From assembly GCA_022764165.1 (NCBI GenBank), contig JALERM010000113.1, positions 1-41,627 on the forward strand: 41,627 bases of DNA. Reading direction: 5' to 3'. Below, in pieces: positions 26,386-35,576 of this stretch (position 1 is the first letter of the stretch; each line of letters starts with the position of its first letter). The DNA comes from Eubacterium sp. (GTDB lineage Bacteria > Bacillota > Clostridia > Lachnospirales > Lachnospiraceae). Made by a program: the position numbers and the translations under genes. The notes below the pieces were generated by a model. The model did no database searches, was not told the DNA's origin, and worked only from the letters and a program-made list of their open reading frames with translations.

Positions 26386-27007
26386 CTATTTAGCAACTTC
26401 ATCATCTGTTGCGTAATTACGTACCTGTACCGGACATTTCAGTACATCCAGGCGTCCGATCTGTGCAAGACGTCTGTAGATACGTTCCCAGCCACATTCC
26501 ATATCTCCATCTACTTCACATTTGCCATCCTTAGAACCTCCGCACTGTCCATTAACCAGACTCTTGGAGCAGGCAGTAATCGGGCAGATTCCACCGGTTA
26601 AGTTCAGATAGCATTCACCACACTGATCACAATCATATTCCAGAGGAGTCACTCCCTGGAATCCCGGTACCGGATATGTATCACAGGCTGCACATACTTT
26701 TTTATGTTCCAGATATTCAGAAATTGTCTGTACACCGACACCACAGGAATATACCAGTACCACATCGGCGGCTTCAATTTCACCCATATGTTTTTCGAGA
26801 CGAAGTTTCATATTTTCCGGATTACAGATGTAATCTGTTGTAATGATTCCGGTCACATTTCCGCCTGCAGCCAATTCCTTCTGAAATTCTGCGGCTTCTT
26901 TTTCCGGAAAACGGACTTCTTTGCATCCAAGGCAGTTGATGATAAAAACTTTTTTCCCTTCTGCCAGTGATACGATAGTTTCCTTCGCTTTTAATTGGGT
27001 AATTAAC
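26386..27007 (-). CDS. metV: MetV, methylenetetrahydrofolate reductase partner subunit (MTHFR_C domain)
   Basis: 207 residues (ATG at 27007-27009). A cysteine-rich protein of the family called MTHFR C-terminal (zinc/iron-sulfur) domain. Visible motifs: INCLGCKE, TTDYICNP, VYSCGVGVQT, CDQCGECYLNLTGGICP, TACSKSLVNGQCGG and GKCEVDGDMECGWE. It should link MetF to its electron-input subunit. The start lies one base after the stop of the upstream RnfC2 gene (TGATATG), so the genes are translationally coupled. The neighbouring larger protein carries a second copy of this domain with nearly the same cysteine pattern. Confidence 0.85.
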
Positions 27008-27010
27008 ATA

Positions 27011-28975
27011 TCACTTCATCCCCCTTACTGCATTCTTTCCGGCTTTAATCTTGGTAACTAACGGAATCTTGGAAGAACAGATGTACTCACAGCATCTGCA
27101 CTCAACACAGTCCATAACATTCTTGTCTTTCATACCCTGCCAGTTTTCTTCATCCGCATATTTTGCGAAATACAGAGGTGAAAGTTCCATCGGACAGACA
27201 TCCACACAACGTCCGCACTTGATACATGGCTGTTCTGCAGTCTGATCCGTATCAATAGCAATGATACCATTGGAGCCTTTCATCATCGGTACATTCAGAT
27301 CGGAAAGAGCAAATCCCATCATAGGTCCACCCATCTTGATCAGAACATCATCATCCGTTGTACCGCCGCAGTAGTCGATCAGTTCTTTTACGCTGGTACC
27401 GATTTTTATTATGTAGTTGCCAGGATTCTTAATCTTCTCACCGGTTACTGTTGCAACACGTTCAATCAATGGCATACCTGTCTGAATCGCATCGGAAATT
27501 GCTTTTACTGTACTGATATTATCTACGATAACACCAACATCTGCGGGCAGTCCTCCACGCGGTACCTGTCTTCCCATCACACGTTTAATGAGAGTTTTTT
27601 CAGCACCCTGCGGATATTTTGTTTTAGCTACTACTACTTCAATATTATCCAGGTCAGCAACTTTAGCCTGCATCAGCTCAATGGCATCCGGCTTATTATC
27701 CTCAATTACAATAAGACCTTTTTCAGCACCTGTTGTCTTAAGGATTGCTTTCAGTCCGTAAATAATATCATCCGCAAACTCCAGAAGTACTCTGTGGTCT
27801 GCAGTCAGAAGAGGTTCACACTCACAGCCATTCAGCAGAATCGTATCAACCGGTTTTGCAGGTTTCAGTTTAACACATGTCGGGAAACCGGCACCACCCA
27901 TACCAACGATTCCTGCTTCACGGACAATATTGATGATCTCATCCGGTGTAAGGCTGTCCAGATCTTTATTCGGCTTAACAGATTCGTGCAGGGTATCTTT
28001 TCCATCCGATTCAATCACTACAGCCATAACTTCACTGCCTCTTGTGGCATGCATACGCGGTTCAACGGCCACAACAGTACCACTGACACTGGAGTGAACC
28101 GGTGCACTGATAAAGCCTGCCGCCTCACCAATCTTCTGTCCGACTTTTACAGTATCACCAACCTGTACGATTGGATTAGCCGGAGCACCCAGATGCTGAG
28201 ACATGGAAATAACAAGGGTCTTCGGTTCCGGGAATCTCTCCAGTGCAATATGTTCACTGTACTCTTTGCGCTCTGATGGATGAACACCACCATAGTAGCC
28301 AGCCAGTCTTTCCTCACGGATAGACTTCACATAATCCTGAATAACTTTATGATTTGTCCTTGAATAATCACGTATCTGAATTGGCTGATTTAAAAATTCT
28401 TCCAGACGTCCCTGTTTTTCCAATCTTCTGTAAATCTTCTCCCAGGCACAATCTTTATCTCCGTCCACTTCGCATTTTCCATTCTTTGCACCGCCGCACT
28501 GTCCATTGACAAGACTCTTGGAGCAGTCAACGATCGGACAGATTCCACCTGTGATATTCAAATAACACTGTGCACAGGCGTCACAGCTTTTCTTTGTCAG
28601 TGCCATACCATGATGACCTGTATAATTCAGAGAATTGCTGGCTGCATATACAGGTTTTCCAGCCAGATCCGCAACGGTCTGAATTCCTAATCCACAGGAG
28701 ATTACAATAATATTTTCCGTGCCTTCCGGAATCATATCCTGCAAATCTTTCCCGGTATGATTTTTGTTACACAAAAAATCAACTCTGGCACTTCCCGTGA
28801 GGGTTTTTCCCAGACTGGACGCAAGCTGTTCAAACTCGCCGCAATCCGGTTCATCAATAGTTTCAAATTCCTTGAAGCATTTGTTACAGGCAATAACAAA
28901 CAGATGATCCTTATCAGCCAGCAGGGACTCCAGTTCGTCGGCCTTTTTCAACTTATACTTAGTATAGTTTTCCAA
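27011..28975 (-). CDS. RnfC2-type NADH-binding iron-sulfur protein with N-terminal MetV-like domain
   Basis: 654 residues. Residues 1-205 repeat the MetV family (CDACAQCYLNITGGICP, CSKSLVNGQCGG, GKCEVDGDKDC). Residues about 225-654 are RnfC-like: a biotinyl/barrel-sandwich segment, the NADH/FMN site VGMGGAGFPTCVKL, LLNGCECEPLLTADH, and two 4Fe-4S motifs (Cys584, 587, 590, 594 and Cys623, 626, 629, 633). It probably feeds electrons from NADH to MetF. The start is a TTG at 28975, chosen because AAGGAAGG stands 7 bases before it and no ATG follows for about 80 codons. Cytoplasmic: no other rnf genes are present, so it is not the membrane Rnf complex. Confidence 0.88.
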   Translation of the reverse strand: MENYTKYKLKKADELESLLADKDHLFVIACNKCFKEFETIDEPDCGEFEQLASSLGKTLTGSARVDFLCNKNHTGKDLQDMIPEGTENIIVISCGLGIQTVADLAGKPVYAASNSLNYTGHHGMALTKKSCDACAQCYLNITGGICPIVDCSKSLVNGQCGGAKNGKCEVDGDKDCAWEKIYRRLEKQGRLEEFLNQPIQIRDYSRTNHKVIQDYVKSIREERLAGYYGGVHPSERKEYSEHIALERFPEPKTLVISMSQHLGAPANPIVQVGDTVKVGQKIGEAAGFISAPVHSSVSGTVVAVEPRMHATRGSEVMAVVIESDGKDTLHESVKPNKDLDSLTPDEIINIVREAGIVGMGGAGFPTCVKLKPAKPVDTILLNGCECEPLLTADHRVLLEFADDIIYGLKAILKTTGAEKGLIVIEDNKPDAIELMQAKVADLDNIEVVVAKTKYPQGAEKTLIKRVMGRQVPRGGLPADVGVIVDNISTVKAISDAIQTGMPLIERVATVTGEKIKNPGNYIIKIGTSVKELIDYCGGTTDDDVLIKMGGPMMGFALSDLNVPMMKGSNGIIAIDTDQTAEQPCIKCGRCVDVCPMELSPLYFAKYADEENWQGMKDKNVMDCVECRCCEYICSSKIPLVTKIKAGKNAVRGMK

Positions 28976-29092
28976 TTGCTCACCTTCCTTACGAAATTCA
29001 TTTTATACCTTATAATCATTTGTTTTTCTTCTTTTAAACCTGCACGATAAAGGAAAAACAAACAACTTAAGTCTACGTATAATTACGCTTAT

Positions 29093-29107
29093 AAGTATAG
29101 CATACTT
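29093..29107. promoter_or_regulatory. Dyad at the probable -10 of the RnfC2-metV-metF operon
   Basis: On the minus strand AAGTAT-GCT-ATACTT is a 15-bp palindrome containing TATACT, a good -10. The -35 at 17-base spacing (TGGATA) is poor. The dyad could be an operator or a chance feature of the AT-rich leader, which is about 120 bases long. Confidence 0.35.
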
Positions 29108-29175
29108 TACCTGTATTATCCAGATGAAAGTTCTCATCAAATCCATTTTCCATGAGGATTATTGTTAGTGTTCAC

Positions 29176-30561
29176 TCAGCGACCGCAGCACTGCTTATAC
29201 TTTTTCCCGCTTCCACAGGGACAGGGATCGTTTCGCCCTATTTTTTTATTCCCGCGCACGTATGGAACCTCATTGCTGCCATCATATACTAGACGTCCTG
29301 TACTGGCTATTTTTTCTTCCGGATATTTTTCAAAATAAAATCCGCCATCACACTCTTCGCTCATCCGCACATAGTCTTTGAGAAGACGGCTTTTGATATA
29401 TTCCAGATTGTCATTTTTTCTGAGTTTCTGTGCAAATTCCTTTATTCCGGCATAATATTCCTGGTATTCATTCTCAATAATATCAAGCTGCGGCAGAATC
29501 TCTTCTCTCTCTTTCAACATACAAAGCTGAATATCGGTCATCCCATATTTTCTCAACTTTGCATCTTTATTTGGAGTCAAAAACACCTCCGCTCCTACTT
29601 GCAGCGTATGACTGATCCGCTCATCCTTTTTAATCTGCTGCAGAAGGATTTCTACTCTGCAGTAGTCCAGCACTTCTTTTACATCGGAAGGAACTTTTGC
29701 ATTGCTGAACATGGACACAAGCTCATTTAGTTTCTCTTTTTCTTCTGCCCTGAAGCTATCATTAAAATGCAATACCATCATTAAGCATGTGGCAATTTCC
29801 CTTGGAAAGTCTTTCATCATAGACGGATGTTGTCTCAGGAATGCTGCCATTTTATCCAGAATCTCTGCCAGATGATTTCCTTTTCCTCTGCTGTTCAATG
29901 TTACCAATCCGATAAATGCTTCCAGAATTTCCTGCTGATTTTCTCCGGTAACTTTCTGACAGCCATCTATCATTTCCAACAGGATACGGATACCTGTTTC
30001 ATACTGACCATAGTCATTACACAGCATGGAATACATTAATATAAAATCAGTATCCCGACAGCCGAGATTATACGCCCGGTCAAATGCATCATACGCCTTT
30101 CTTGTAAATCCTCTTTCCGAATAAGATACAGCCAGTTCTCTCCAGAACCATTTGTTCTCCGGGTCTTTTTTGACAAGAAGTTCTGCACTTTTTACCGCTT
30201 TTCCTGTATTACCGGCCTTTCTTTGTGCCTGAACCATCTGGTACAAAAATACTGTCTCGTTCGGGAAAAGTCTATAAGCTTCCTCGCAGGCATCCCGATA
30301 CAAAATTTCATCTCCGCTCTTCTGATACTGAAAAATCTTTGCCAACATTCTTTTTGCAAATGGTTCGGCAGGCTCCGGAAAAGAAGGCCCTGTCTCTTCA
30401 GGATTTTCCTGCAGCTTCTCATAAGCCTCCCGAATTCTGCGAAACTTCTCCGGATCCTTTTCCGGTGTAAACTTTCGAACCAGCTTGAAATAAGCCCTTT
30501 TAATATCTTTGGGAGAGGCTCCCGGTTCCAGTTCCAGCTCCCTGTAATATTGATCCTTCAT
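29176..30561 (-). CDS. J-like domain, helical-repeat and SEC-C protein
   Basis: 461 residues. An N-terminal J-like domain (about 1-55: [27 protein letters not shown]) is followed by tetratricopeptide-like helices (about 70-220), a helical middle region and a C-terminal SEC-C zinc motif ([18 protein letters not shown]; Cys447, 449, 458, 459). The HPD triad that J-domains use to stimulate Hsp70 is replaced by Thr32-Pro33-Glu34, so ordinary co-chaperone activity is doubtful or has diverged with its partner. It follows the divergent Hsp70 gene by 16 bases and is the last gene of the minus-strand chaperone set. SEC-C motifs often mediate protein or ribosome contact. Cytoplasmic; function otherwise unknown. 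Confidence 0.85.
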   Translation of the reverse strand: MKDQYYRELELEPGASPKDIKRAYFKLVRKFTPEKDPEKFRRIREAYEKLQENPEETGPSFPEPAEPFAKRMLAKIFQYQKSGDEILYRDACEEAYRLFPNETVFLYQMVQAQRKAGNTGKAVKSAELLVKKDPENKWFWRELAVSYSERGFTRKAYDAFDRAYNLGCRDTDFILMYSMLCNDYGQYETGIRILLEMIDGCQKVTGENQQEILEAFIGLVTLNSRGKGNHLAEILDKMAAFLRQHPSMMKDFPREIATCLMMVLHFNDSFRAEEKEKLNELVSMFSNAKVPSDVKEVLDYCRVEILLQQIKKDERISHTLQVGAEVFLTPNKDAKLRKYGMTDIQLCMLKEREEILPQLDIIENEYQEYYAGIKEFAQKLRKNDNLEYIKSRLLKDYVRMSEECDGGFYFEKYPEEKIASTGRLVYDGSNEVPYVRGNKKIGRNDPCPCGSGKKYKQCCGR

Positions 30562-30577
30562 CTATTGTTATCCTTCT

Positions 30578-32266
30578 TTACTCTTCTAATAATTCTATCA
30601 AAGCTTCTTCTTCTATTCTTGCACGTTCCAGTTCACCCGTAATCAAAGCTTTCTTAAGCTGATAAATAGTCTCATCCAAATCTTCCGCCAGAGGATCATT
30701 TCCTGCTTCCATATCCCTGAGCAGCCGCTCAGCCCTTCGAATCACGGCCCGGAAATCTTTTGCCCTCGCCGCATCTTTCCATGCACTCACGTCAATTCTT
30801 GAAGAATCGGCCTGCTGCATCATATTGATTGCAATAGACGCCTGTTCTCCTGTACTCACAATCTGTGCCTGAACCTCAAGCATTCCATTAAGATTATAAG
30901 AAAACTCCACGCGGATTCTCTCTTCACCTGCTTCACGGGGAGGAATTCCGGAAATTGTGAACCGTCCCAGCAGATGATTATGGGTAGCAATGGACGATTC
31001 CCCCTGATAAACTTCAATATCAGCTTTCGTCTGCCCATCATAATTTGTAAAATACATTTCGCTGCGTGTAACCGGAATTGTTACATTTCTCGGAATCACA
31101 ACACTCATCCTGTCATTGGTATATCCATCCGTCACCCGAACCCCCAGTGTATAAGGATTGACATCCGTAACTACAAGACTATCCTCACTGCCAATCAATC
31201 CTTCCGTAATTGCAGCCTGAATGGCTGCACCCTCTGCGACAGCAAAGTCAGGATTAACGGAAAGAGAAGGTTCGATTCCCAGATATTCCTGAATATCACG
31301 GGCAATCATAGGAACTCTGGTAGATCCTCCCACCAGAATTACCTTATCGATTTCTGAAACCGTAATACCGCTGTCACCCAATACCACATCAATAGGCTGG
31401 TGGGTTCTTTCCACCAGTGGTGCGATCAGCTGCTCAAACTGTTCCACAGTGATTGTCTTATCAAAAGCAAGCGGTCTTCCCTTTTTTTCTACAAGGAAAG
31501 GAATAGAAATATGGCAGGAAGGCTCCCGGCTCAGCTGTTTTTTACACTTCTCAGCCTCCTCCTTCAGTCTCGCCATAGCAAAAGAGTTCTTACGCAGATT
31601 GACATGATTCTCTTTCTCAAATTCTTCCACCATCCACGTAATCAGACATTCATCAAAATCCTTGCCTCCAAGCTGATTGTCACCGCTGCTGGCTTTTACT
31701 TCCAGCACTCCGTCAAACATCTCCAGAAGAGTTACATCAAAAGTGCCCCCGCCCAGATCATACACAAGAACATAACTTTCTTCATCCATATGATCCAGAC
31801 CGTAACTCAGTGCTGCCGCCGTTGGTTCATTTAGAATACGTTCTACTTCAAGTCCTGCCATTCTGCCGGCAGTCACAGTAGCTTTTCTCTGGATATCGTC
31901 AAAATATGCCGGAACGGAAACAACCGCCCGCTTCACCTCTTCACCCAGATAATCGGATACATATTCTTTTACATATTCCAGCAGCCTGGCCGAAAGTTCA
32001 ACCGGTGTATAGACAGATGAACCCAGAGAAACAGTCTCATCAGAACCTATTTTCCTTTTCACTTCAATTGCAGTTCTCTCCGGAGCCAATAGATACTGTG
32101 CCCTGGCCCTCTCCCCGATAACAAACTTTCCTTCTTCGTCAAGACCTACAACAGATGGGGTAATAATCTCATTTTCGAAATTTTTAATCATTACCGGTTT
32201 ACCATTCCTATATACTGCTGCCTCTGTTGTAGATGTACCCAGATCAATTCCTACTATAATTCCCAT
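30578..32266 (-). CDS. Divergent Hsp70 (DnaK-like) chaperone
   Basis: 562 residues, shorter than housekeeping DnaK (about 610). The ATPase domain (1-370) is complete: GIDLGTSTTEAAVY (phosphate 1), VLVYDLGGGTFDVTLLE (phosphate 2), NEPTAAALSYG (connect 1) and ILVGGSTRVPMIARDI (adenosine). The beta substrate-binding domain (about 375-490) is followed by a short helical lid and no glycine/glutamine-rich tail. The phosphate-1 motif has STTE where DnaK has TNSC. The set with GrpE- and J-like genes recalls a dedicated second chaperone machine, not the hrcA-grpE-dnaK-dnaJ heat-shock operon; no CIRCE site was seen. Clients are unknown, and the neighbouring helicase/ATPase genes are candidates. Confidence 0.92.
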   Translation of the reverse strand: MGIIVGIDLGTSTTEAAVYRNGKPVMIKNFENEIITPSVVGLDEEGKFVIGERARAQYLLAPERTAIEVKRKIGSDETVSLGSSVYTPVELSARLLEYVKEYVSDYLGEEVKRAVVSVPAYFDDIQRKATVTAGRMAGLEVERILNEPTAAALSYGLDHMDEESYVLVYDLGGGTFDVTLLEMFDGVLEVKASSGDNQLGGKDFDECLITWMVEEFEKENHVNLRKNSFAMARLKEEAEKCKKQLSREPSCHISIPFLVEKKGRPLAFDKTITVEQFEQLIAPLVERTHQPIDVVLGDSGITVSEIDKVILVGGSTRVPMIARDIQEYLGIEPSLSVNPDFAVAEGAAIQAAITEGLIGSEDSLVVTDVNPYTLGVRVTDGYTNDRMSVVIPRNVTIPVTRSEMYFTNYDGQTKADIEVYQGESSIATHNHLLGRFTISGIPPREAGEERIRVEFSYNLNGMLEVQAQIVSTGEQASIAINMMQQADSSRIDVSAWKDAARAKDFRAVIRRAERLLRDMEAGNDPLAEDLDETIYQLKKALITGELERARIEEEALIELLEE

Positions 32267-32305
32267 ATTATCCTCTTTTCTTTGTATTCCCGGTGTTTTT
32301 TCTGT

Positions 32306-32893
32306 TTATCGTTCTATACACCGGAACGCCTTCACCTGTGCTTTTTTCTTTACCCTGCCCCGGTAGACATAACCCGGACGATAAACTTCAGCAATCGTCT
32401 TATTTTTCTGAATATCTGTAGTTTCCACCACTTCCACAACCTCATGAAGTGCATAATCCACCGGAATTCCTGATTCCTCTACCGGACTGATGCCACACAG
32501 ACACATTTGTGCTTTTACATTCTGACTCATCAGCTGCATCTGCCTCTGCCAGTCATTTCCCATAGTAGAAGCCAGACGGTGCATGGCCCACAGTTCCTCC
32601 TGATATACCTCAAAAAGCTTCAAAAACTTCTCTTCTGTCTCACACAGACTGCACATCTGATCCCTGATTTGGCTCTCATCAGACTGTCTTTCCGACCACT
32701 CATCCAAAAGATCCTCCAGTGACATATCATGACGCTTCAATGTTTTTTCAAAATCATTCATCTGCTGCTGCATCTGCTCCACCTTATGCAGACTTGCGTC
32801 ATAAAGTTTCGAAGAGTTATCTATCTTCTCCCCGAGCTGTTTCAGAAGTTCACTGGTTTCTCCTTCCTCTTTCTTCTTTTTTCCGAACAACAT
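32306..32893 (-). CDS. GrpE-like nucleotide-exchange factor
   Basis: 195 residues from the ATG at 32893 (MLFGKKKKEEGETSELL), 8 bases after GGAGAG; the frame extends to 32917 without a better site. A basic-acidic N-terminus is followed by a long coiled coil (about 15-60) and helices, and the C-terminal beta-wing GrpE signature is visible as VDYALHEVVEVVETTDIQKNKT followed by IAEVYRPGYVYRGRV. GrpE releases ADP from Hsp70, so it should serve the adjacent divergent Hsp70 (39 bases downstream). The middle region (MCSLCETEEKFLK, and MCLCG) carries cysteines not usual in GrpE. The family call is based mainly on the C-terminus and gene order. Confidence 0.75.
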   Translation of the reverse strand: MLFGKKKKEEGETSELLKQLGEKIDNSSKLYDASLHKVEQMQQQMNDFEKTLKRHDMSLEDLLDEWSERQSDESQIRDQMCSLCETEEKFLKLFEVYQEELWAMHRLASTMGNDWQRQMQLMSQNVKAQMCLCGISPVEESGIPVDYALHEVVEVVETTDIQKNKTIAEVYRPGYVYRGRVKKKAQVKAFRCIER

Positions 32894-33031
32894 ATGACAT
32901 TCTCTCCAATTTATCAAACTTATGTAATTCTTTACTATCCGTCCAGTCGGTTGATCCCGTCAGAACTTTTAACAGTGTTAGTTTACCATGAATGCATAAA
33001 ACATTCAATGTTTTAGAATAGCAGAACAATT

Positions 33032-34609
33032 CTAATTCTTCCGATACCCGGCTATTTTTTTCATACAAATCCAGTAATTCCGCTCTCGGGTATACCGGGA
33101 ATCTTTTATCCTCTGTTCCAAATCTTCACACACTCTCATCCAGTCGGAACGCACACAGCCAATCTCCAGGCAGCGGATGACTTCTCTTCTTTTTTCCTCC
33201 TGTATCCGCAAATCACCAAAAGAAACCTCATCGAGAACTTTCTGTGCAATCTGATCATACACCGGATGACAAAAACGTCTGCCTTCTCCTATATATTCCA
33301 ACTCAAAGGAAAATCTGCTTTTTTCACCTGGCAGAAAGCAATTTTCCTCCACATTGTCTGCAATGTGCAGATAATAAAGAGAGGCACATTCTTTCGACTT
33401 CTGATTTCTGAGAATCCGACCCAGACGCTGTACCTTCTGTCTCTGTGCCGAAGTTCCTGAAAGGATAATTCCGATTTCCGCATCCGGCAGGTCAATTCCC
33501 TCATCGACAGCTTTGCACGCAATCAGGATACGCAATGTACCTTCCCGGAAACGCTCTATCGTATTTTTATTGGCCTGCTCTCCCATCTCCGAATGATATC
33601 TGCCCACACGTCCGGGATACTCCTTTTCCAGAAGCCAGTACAACTGCTCTGCCTGACTGATTCTTTCTCCAAAAATGATAACCTTACGTGCGATTCCCAG
33701 CCTTCGCATCAATTCACAGACACAGTCACACCGGGCTGACGCCAGACATACCAGGCTTTTCCTTTTATACGCCAGCTTCAGATAAAGAACCGCTGCTTCT
33801 GCGTCTCTCCCCTTTGTCTCCCCTGCTATTTTTCGTATAAGATCAAAACCTTCTTTCCTGTTCATATATCTCAGTTCCGGATAAACCTTCTGAAGTTTCT
33901 GATATAAAATCAGCATCCGATCAGAAAGCTCATCGTACTCCGCTCTCTCTTCATCCTGGAATTCCAGAGAAATATGGTATGCATCATAAGGACATACCGT
34001 ACGGAATGCAGAAGCCTGTTTCATTCCATAACTGTAAATGACCTTTCCCAGCACAGATATCAGATAATCCCGCTCCTCTCCATAAGGCAGCGTGGCAGTA
34101 AGTCCCAGCGAAAAGAATTTTCCCTTATATGGTTCAGCATATGGAAGAAACTCAAAGATCAGACGATTCTGTTCACTCCCATAATGATGGCATTCATCCG
34201 CAATCAAAAGCACGCTTTCACCATTTTTCAATTCTGCCAGAATTTCTCTTGCAAGCTCATACCGTGCCGAGTTAACCACATAAATCATATATCTTCGGTC
34301 CATAGGATCCCGATAGCCGCCTCCGCGCAGACCGATGCTGCTGACCTCGCTCTCTGCATGAAAATTCTCTTTTCCCGCTGCTTTCAGATACTCCCGCAAA
34401 ATCCTGTTCCACTGCCGCATCAATCCTCCGGTGGGAACCACTACCTTAATCCGAAGATTGTCCGGCAGTTCCTTTTGCAGCTGCCTGACTGCTTCCAGTG
34501 CCAGCCTGGTTTTTCCTGAACCCGTGACAGCCTGTACGATTCCTCTTCTCCCATTGGTCTTCCACCGTACCAAACACTCTTCCTGCCACTGATAAAGTTC
34601 CTGCTTCAT
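33032..34609 (-). CDS. Superfamily 2 DNA/RNA helicase (COG1061/XPB-like)
   Basis: 525 residues. Two RecA-like domains: Q-motif region YQWQEECLVRW, Walker A AVTGSGKTRLA (Lys33), Walker B IADECHHYGS (a DECH variant of the DEAH box), SLGLTATLPYG (motif III), then IIFGERISQAEQLYWLL, CKAVDEGIDLPDAEIGIIL and motif VI QRLGRILRNQ. It resembles the SSL2/XPB-type translocases in phage-defence and repair loci. AGGAGGG precedes the ATG. It is transcribed away from the ATPase operon at 34795 across a 185-base divergent region, and toward the grpE-hsp70 genes, 138 bases ahead. A weak AT-rich palindrome lies in that gap, so the genes may still be co-transcribed. Confidence 0.9.
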   Translation of the reverse strand: MKQELYQWQEECLVRWKTNGRRGIVQAVTGSGKTRLALEAVRQLQKELPDNLRIKVVVPTGGLMRQWNRILREYLKAAGKENFHAESEVSSIGLRGGGYRDPMDRRYMIYVVNSARYELAREILAELKNGESVLLIADECHHYGSEQNRLIFEFLPYAEPYKGKFFSLGLTATLPYGEERDYLISVLGKVIYSYGMKQASAFRTVCPYDAYHISLEFQDEERAEYDELSDRMLILYQKLQKVYPELRYMNRKEGFDLIRKIAGETKGRDAEAAVLYLKLAYKRKSLVCLASARCDCVCELMRRLGIARKVIIFGERISQAEQLYWLLEKEYPGRVGRYHSEMGEQANKNTIERFREGTLRILIACKAVDEGIDLPDAEIGIILSGTSAQRQKVQRLGRILRNQKSKECASLYYLHIADNVEENCFLPGEKSRFSFELEYIGEGRRFCHPVYDQIAQKVLDEVSFGDLRIQEEKRREVIRCLEIGCVRSDWMRVCEDLEQRIKDSRYTRERNYWICMKKIAGYRKN

Positions 34610-34684
34610 ATTGACCCTCCTGAGTTTCCAATGCGATCATATACTAAATACTAACACAATTCCGTCTTTTTTTAAATAAAATCA

Positions 34685-34713
34685 TTGAAACGCCCCATCA
34701 TTTCCTATATAAT
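34685..34713 (+). promoter_or_regulatory. Promoter of the four-gene ATPase operon
   Basis: TTGAAA (34685-34690), a 17-base spacer and TATAAT (34708-34713), followed by an AT-rich leader of about 75 bases holding a small CTCCA-ctac-TGGAG hairpin and AAGGAAAG before the ATG at 34795. The divergent helicase gene must have its promoter in the same 185 bases; I could not choose one with confidence. Confidence 0.75.
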
Positions 34714-34794
34714 TTTTTTAGTATCGATTTTTGTCGCATATCGTAGTACAACACTCCACTACTGGAGAATATTTTAAGGAAAGAAGAAGAATTT

Positions 34795-35562
34795 ATGAAT
34801 TACGAAAATCTGTATCAGGCACTGCAGCCTCAGGAAAAATCAATAAAAGACAGTCTGGCATCACTCCAGAAGTTATACAAAACCATCAGCAAAGAGACCG
34901 AAAACGGTGATCTGAAAAATCTCATCAAGGATCTGAATACCATGCTTGAAAATACAGCTGCACTTTCAGAGATTTTAAAGGAAGCAGCAGATACCGCTTC
35001 CTCCTTTGACGCTGCATCTTATTTTGAAAGCGGTGATTTTGCAGAACAGATGCTGGCTATTTGTCGGGAAAAAAATGTGGATGTCCGCGGCGACTCACCC
35101 ATCTATGAAATGTTTCCCTACCGTGTAAAGCTGGACATGGATAATCAGGATATCTATCTGGACCGTAAAAAAGTTCAGTGTATGCGTCCGCAAAGCTTCG
35201 TTGATCTGGTTAAAAGCGGACAGGATAAGCTTAACAAAGCTTCTTTTAACGCTCAGACTTTTGCCGGAGAACTGGCAGATGCCTACGATATGGCTGTTCT
35301 GAAGCTTAAAAAGCAGCCTGGCTCTGACCTGTACCTTACCAGCCTGTACAAAATCCTTGCTCCTATGAGCCGTTTTCGAAAAGATTACGACCAGCAGAGT
35401 TTTGCCTTTGACCTGTCCAGGCTGTATTCTTCCGGCATCGACGAAACTAAAAACGGAAGAAAATTCCAGTTTGGTCCCAGCCGCCTGAATAATAAGGCCA
35501 TCCGTATTCTGGATCAAAACGGTCAGGAAGTCTTTCTTGCCACTATCCGCTTTTTTGAATAA
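34795..35562 (+). CDS. Unrecognised protein, first gene of the ATPase operon
   Basis: 255 residues, family not recognised. The N-terminal third (about 10-80) is acidic, helical and coiled-coil-like. A conserved-looking core begins at about residue 90 (CREKNVDVRGDSPIYEMFPYR), continues with VKLDMDNQDIYLDRKKVQ and CMRPQSFVDLVK, and ends with beta-rich FQFGPSRLNNKAIRIL and QEVFLATIRFFE. No signal peptide, membrane segment or catalytic motif is visible. It is translated 14 bases ahead of the first ATPase, so it is a likely partner or regulator of the ATPases, for example a nucleic-acid or protein adaptor; that role is inference. Confidence 0.75.
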   Translation: MNYENLYQALQPQEKSIKDSLASLQKLYKTISKETENGDLKNLIKDLNTMLENTAALSEILKEAADTASSFDAASYFESGDFAEQMLAICREKNVDVRGDSPIYEMFPYRVKLDMDNQDIYLDRKKVQCMRPQSFVDLVKSGQDKLNKASFNAQTFAGELADAYDMAVLKLKKQPGSDLYLTSLYKILAPMSRFRKDYDQQSFAFDLSRLYSSGIDETKNGRKFQFGPSRLNNKAIRILDQNGQEVFLATIRFFE

Positions 35563-35576
35563 GAGGTAAAAACACT

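Noticed and set aside
27011-28975. Rnf membrane complex gene rnfC
   Set aside because: No rnfDGEAB genes follow; the metV and metF neighbours and the MetV-like N-terminus point to RnfC2 of the reductase instead.
30578-32893. Calling this the main heat-shock dnaK operon
   Set aside because: Protein lengths and motifs are divergent, hrcA is absent, the J-like protein lacks HPD and no CIRCE repeat is seen.
32850-33068. 72-residue minus-strand open frame between helicase and GrpE-like genes
   Set aside because: It overlaps both neighbours, lacks a ribosome site and has no family resemblance.
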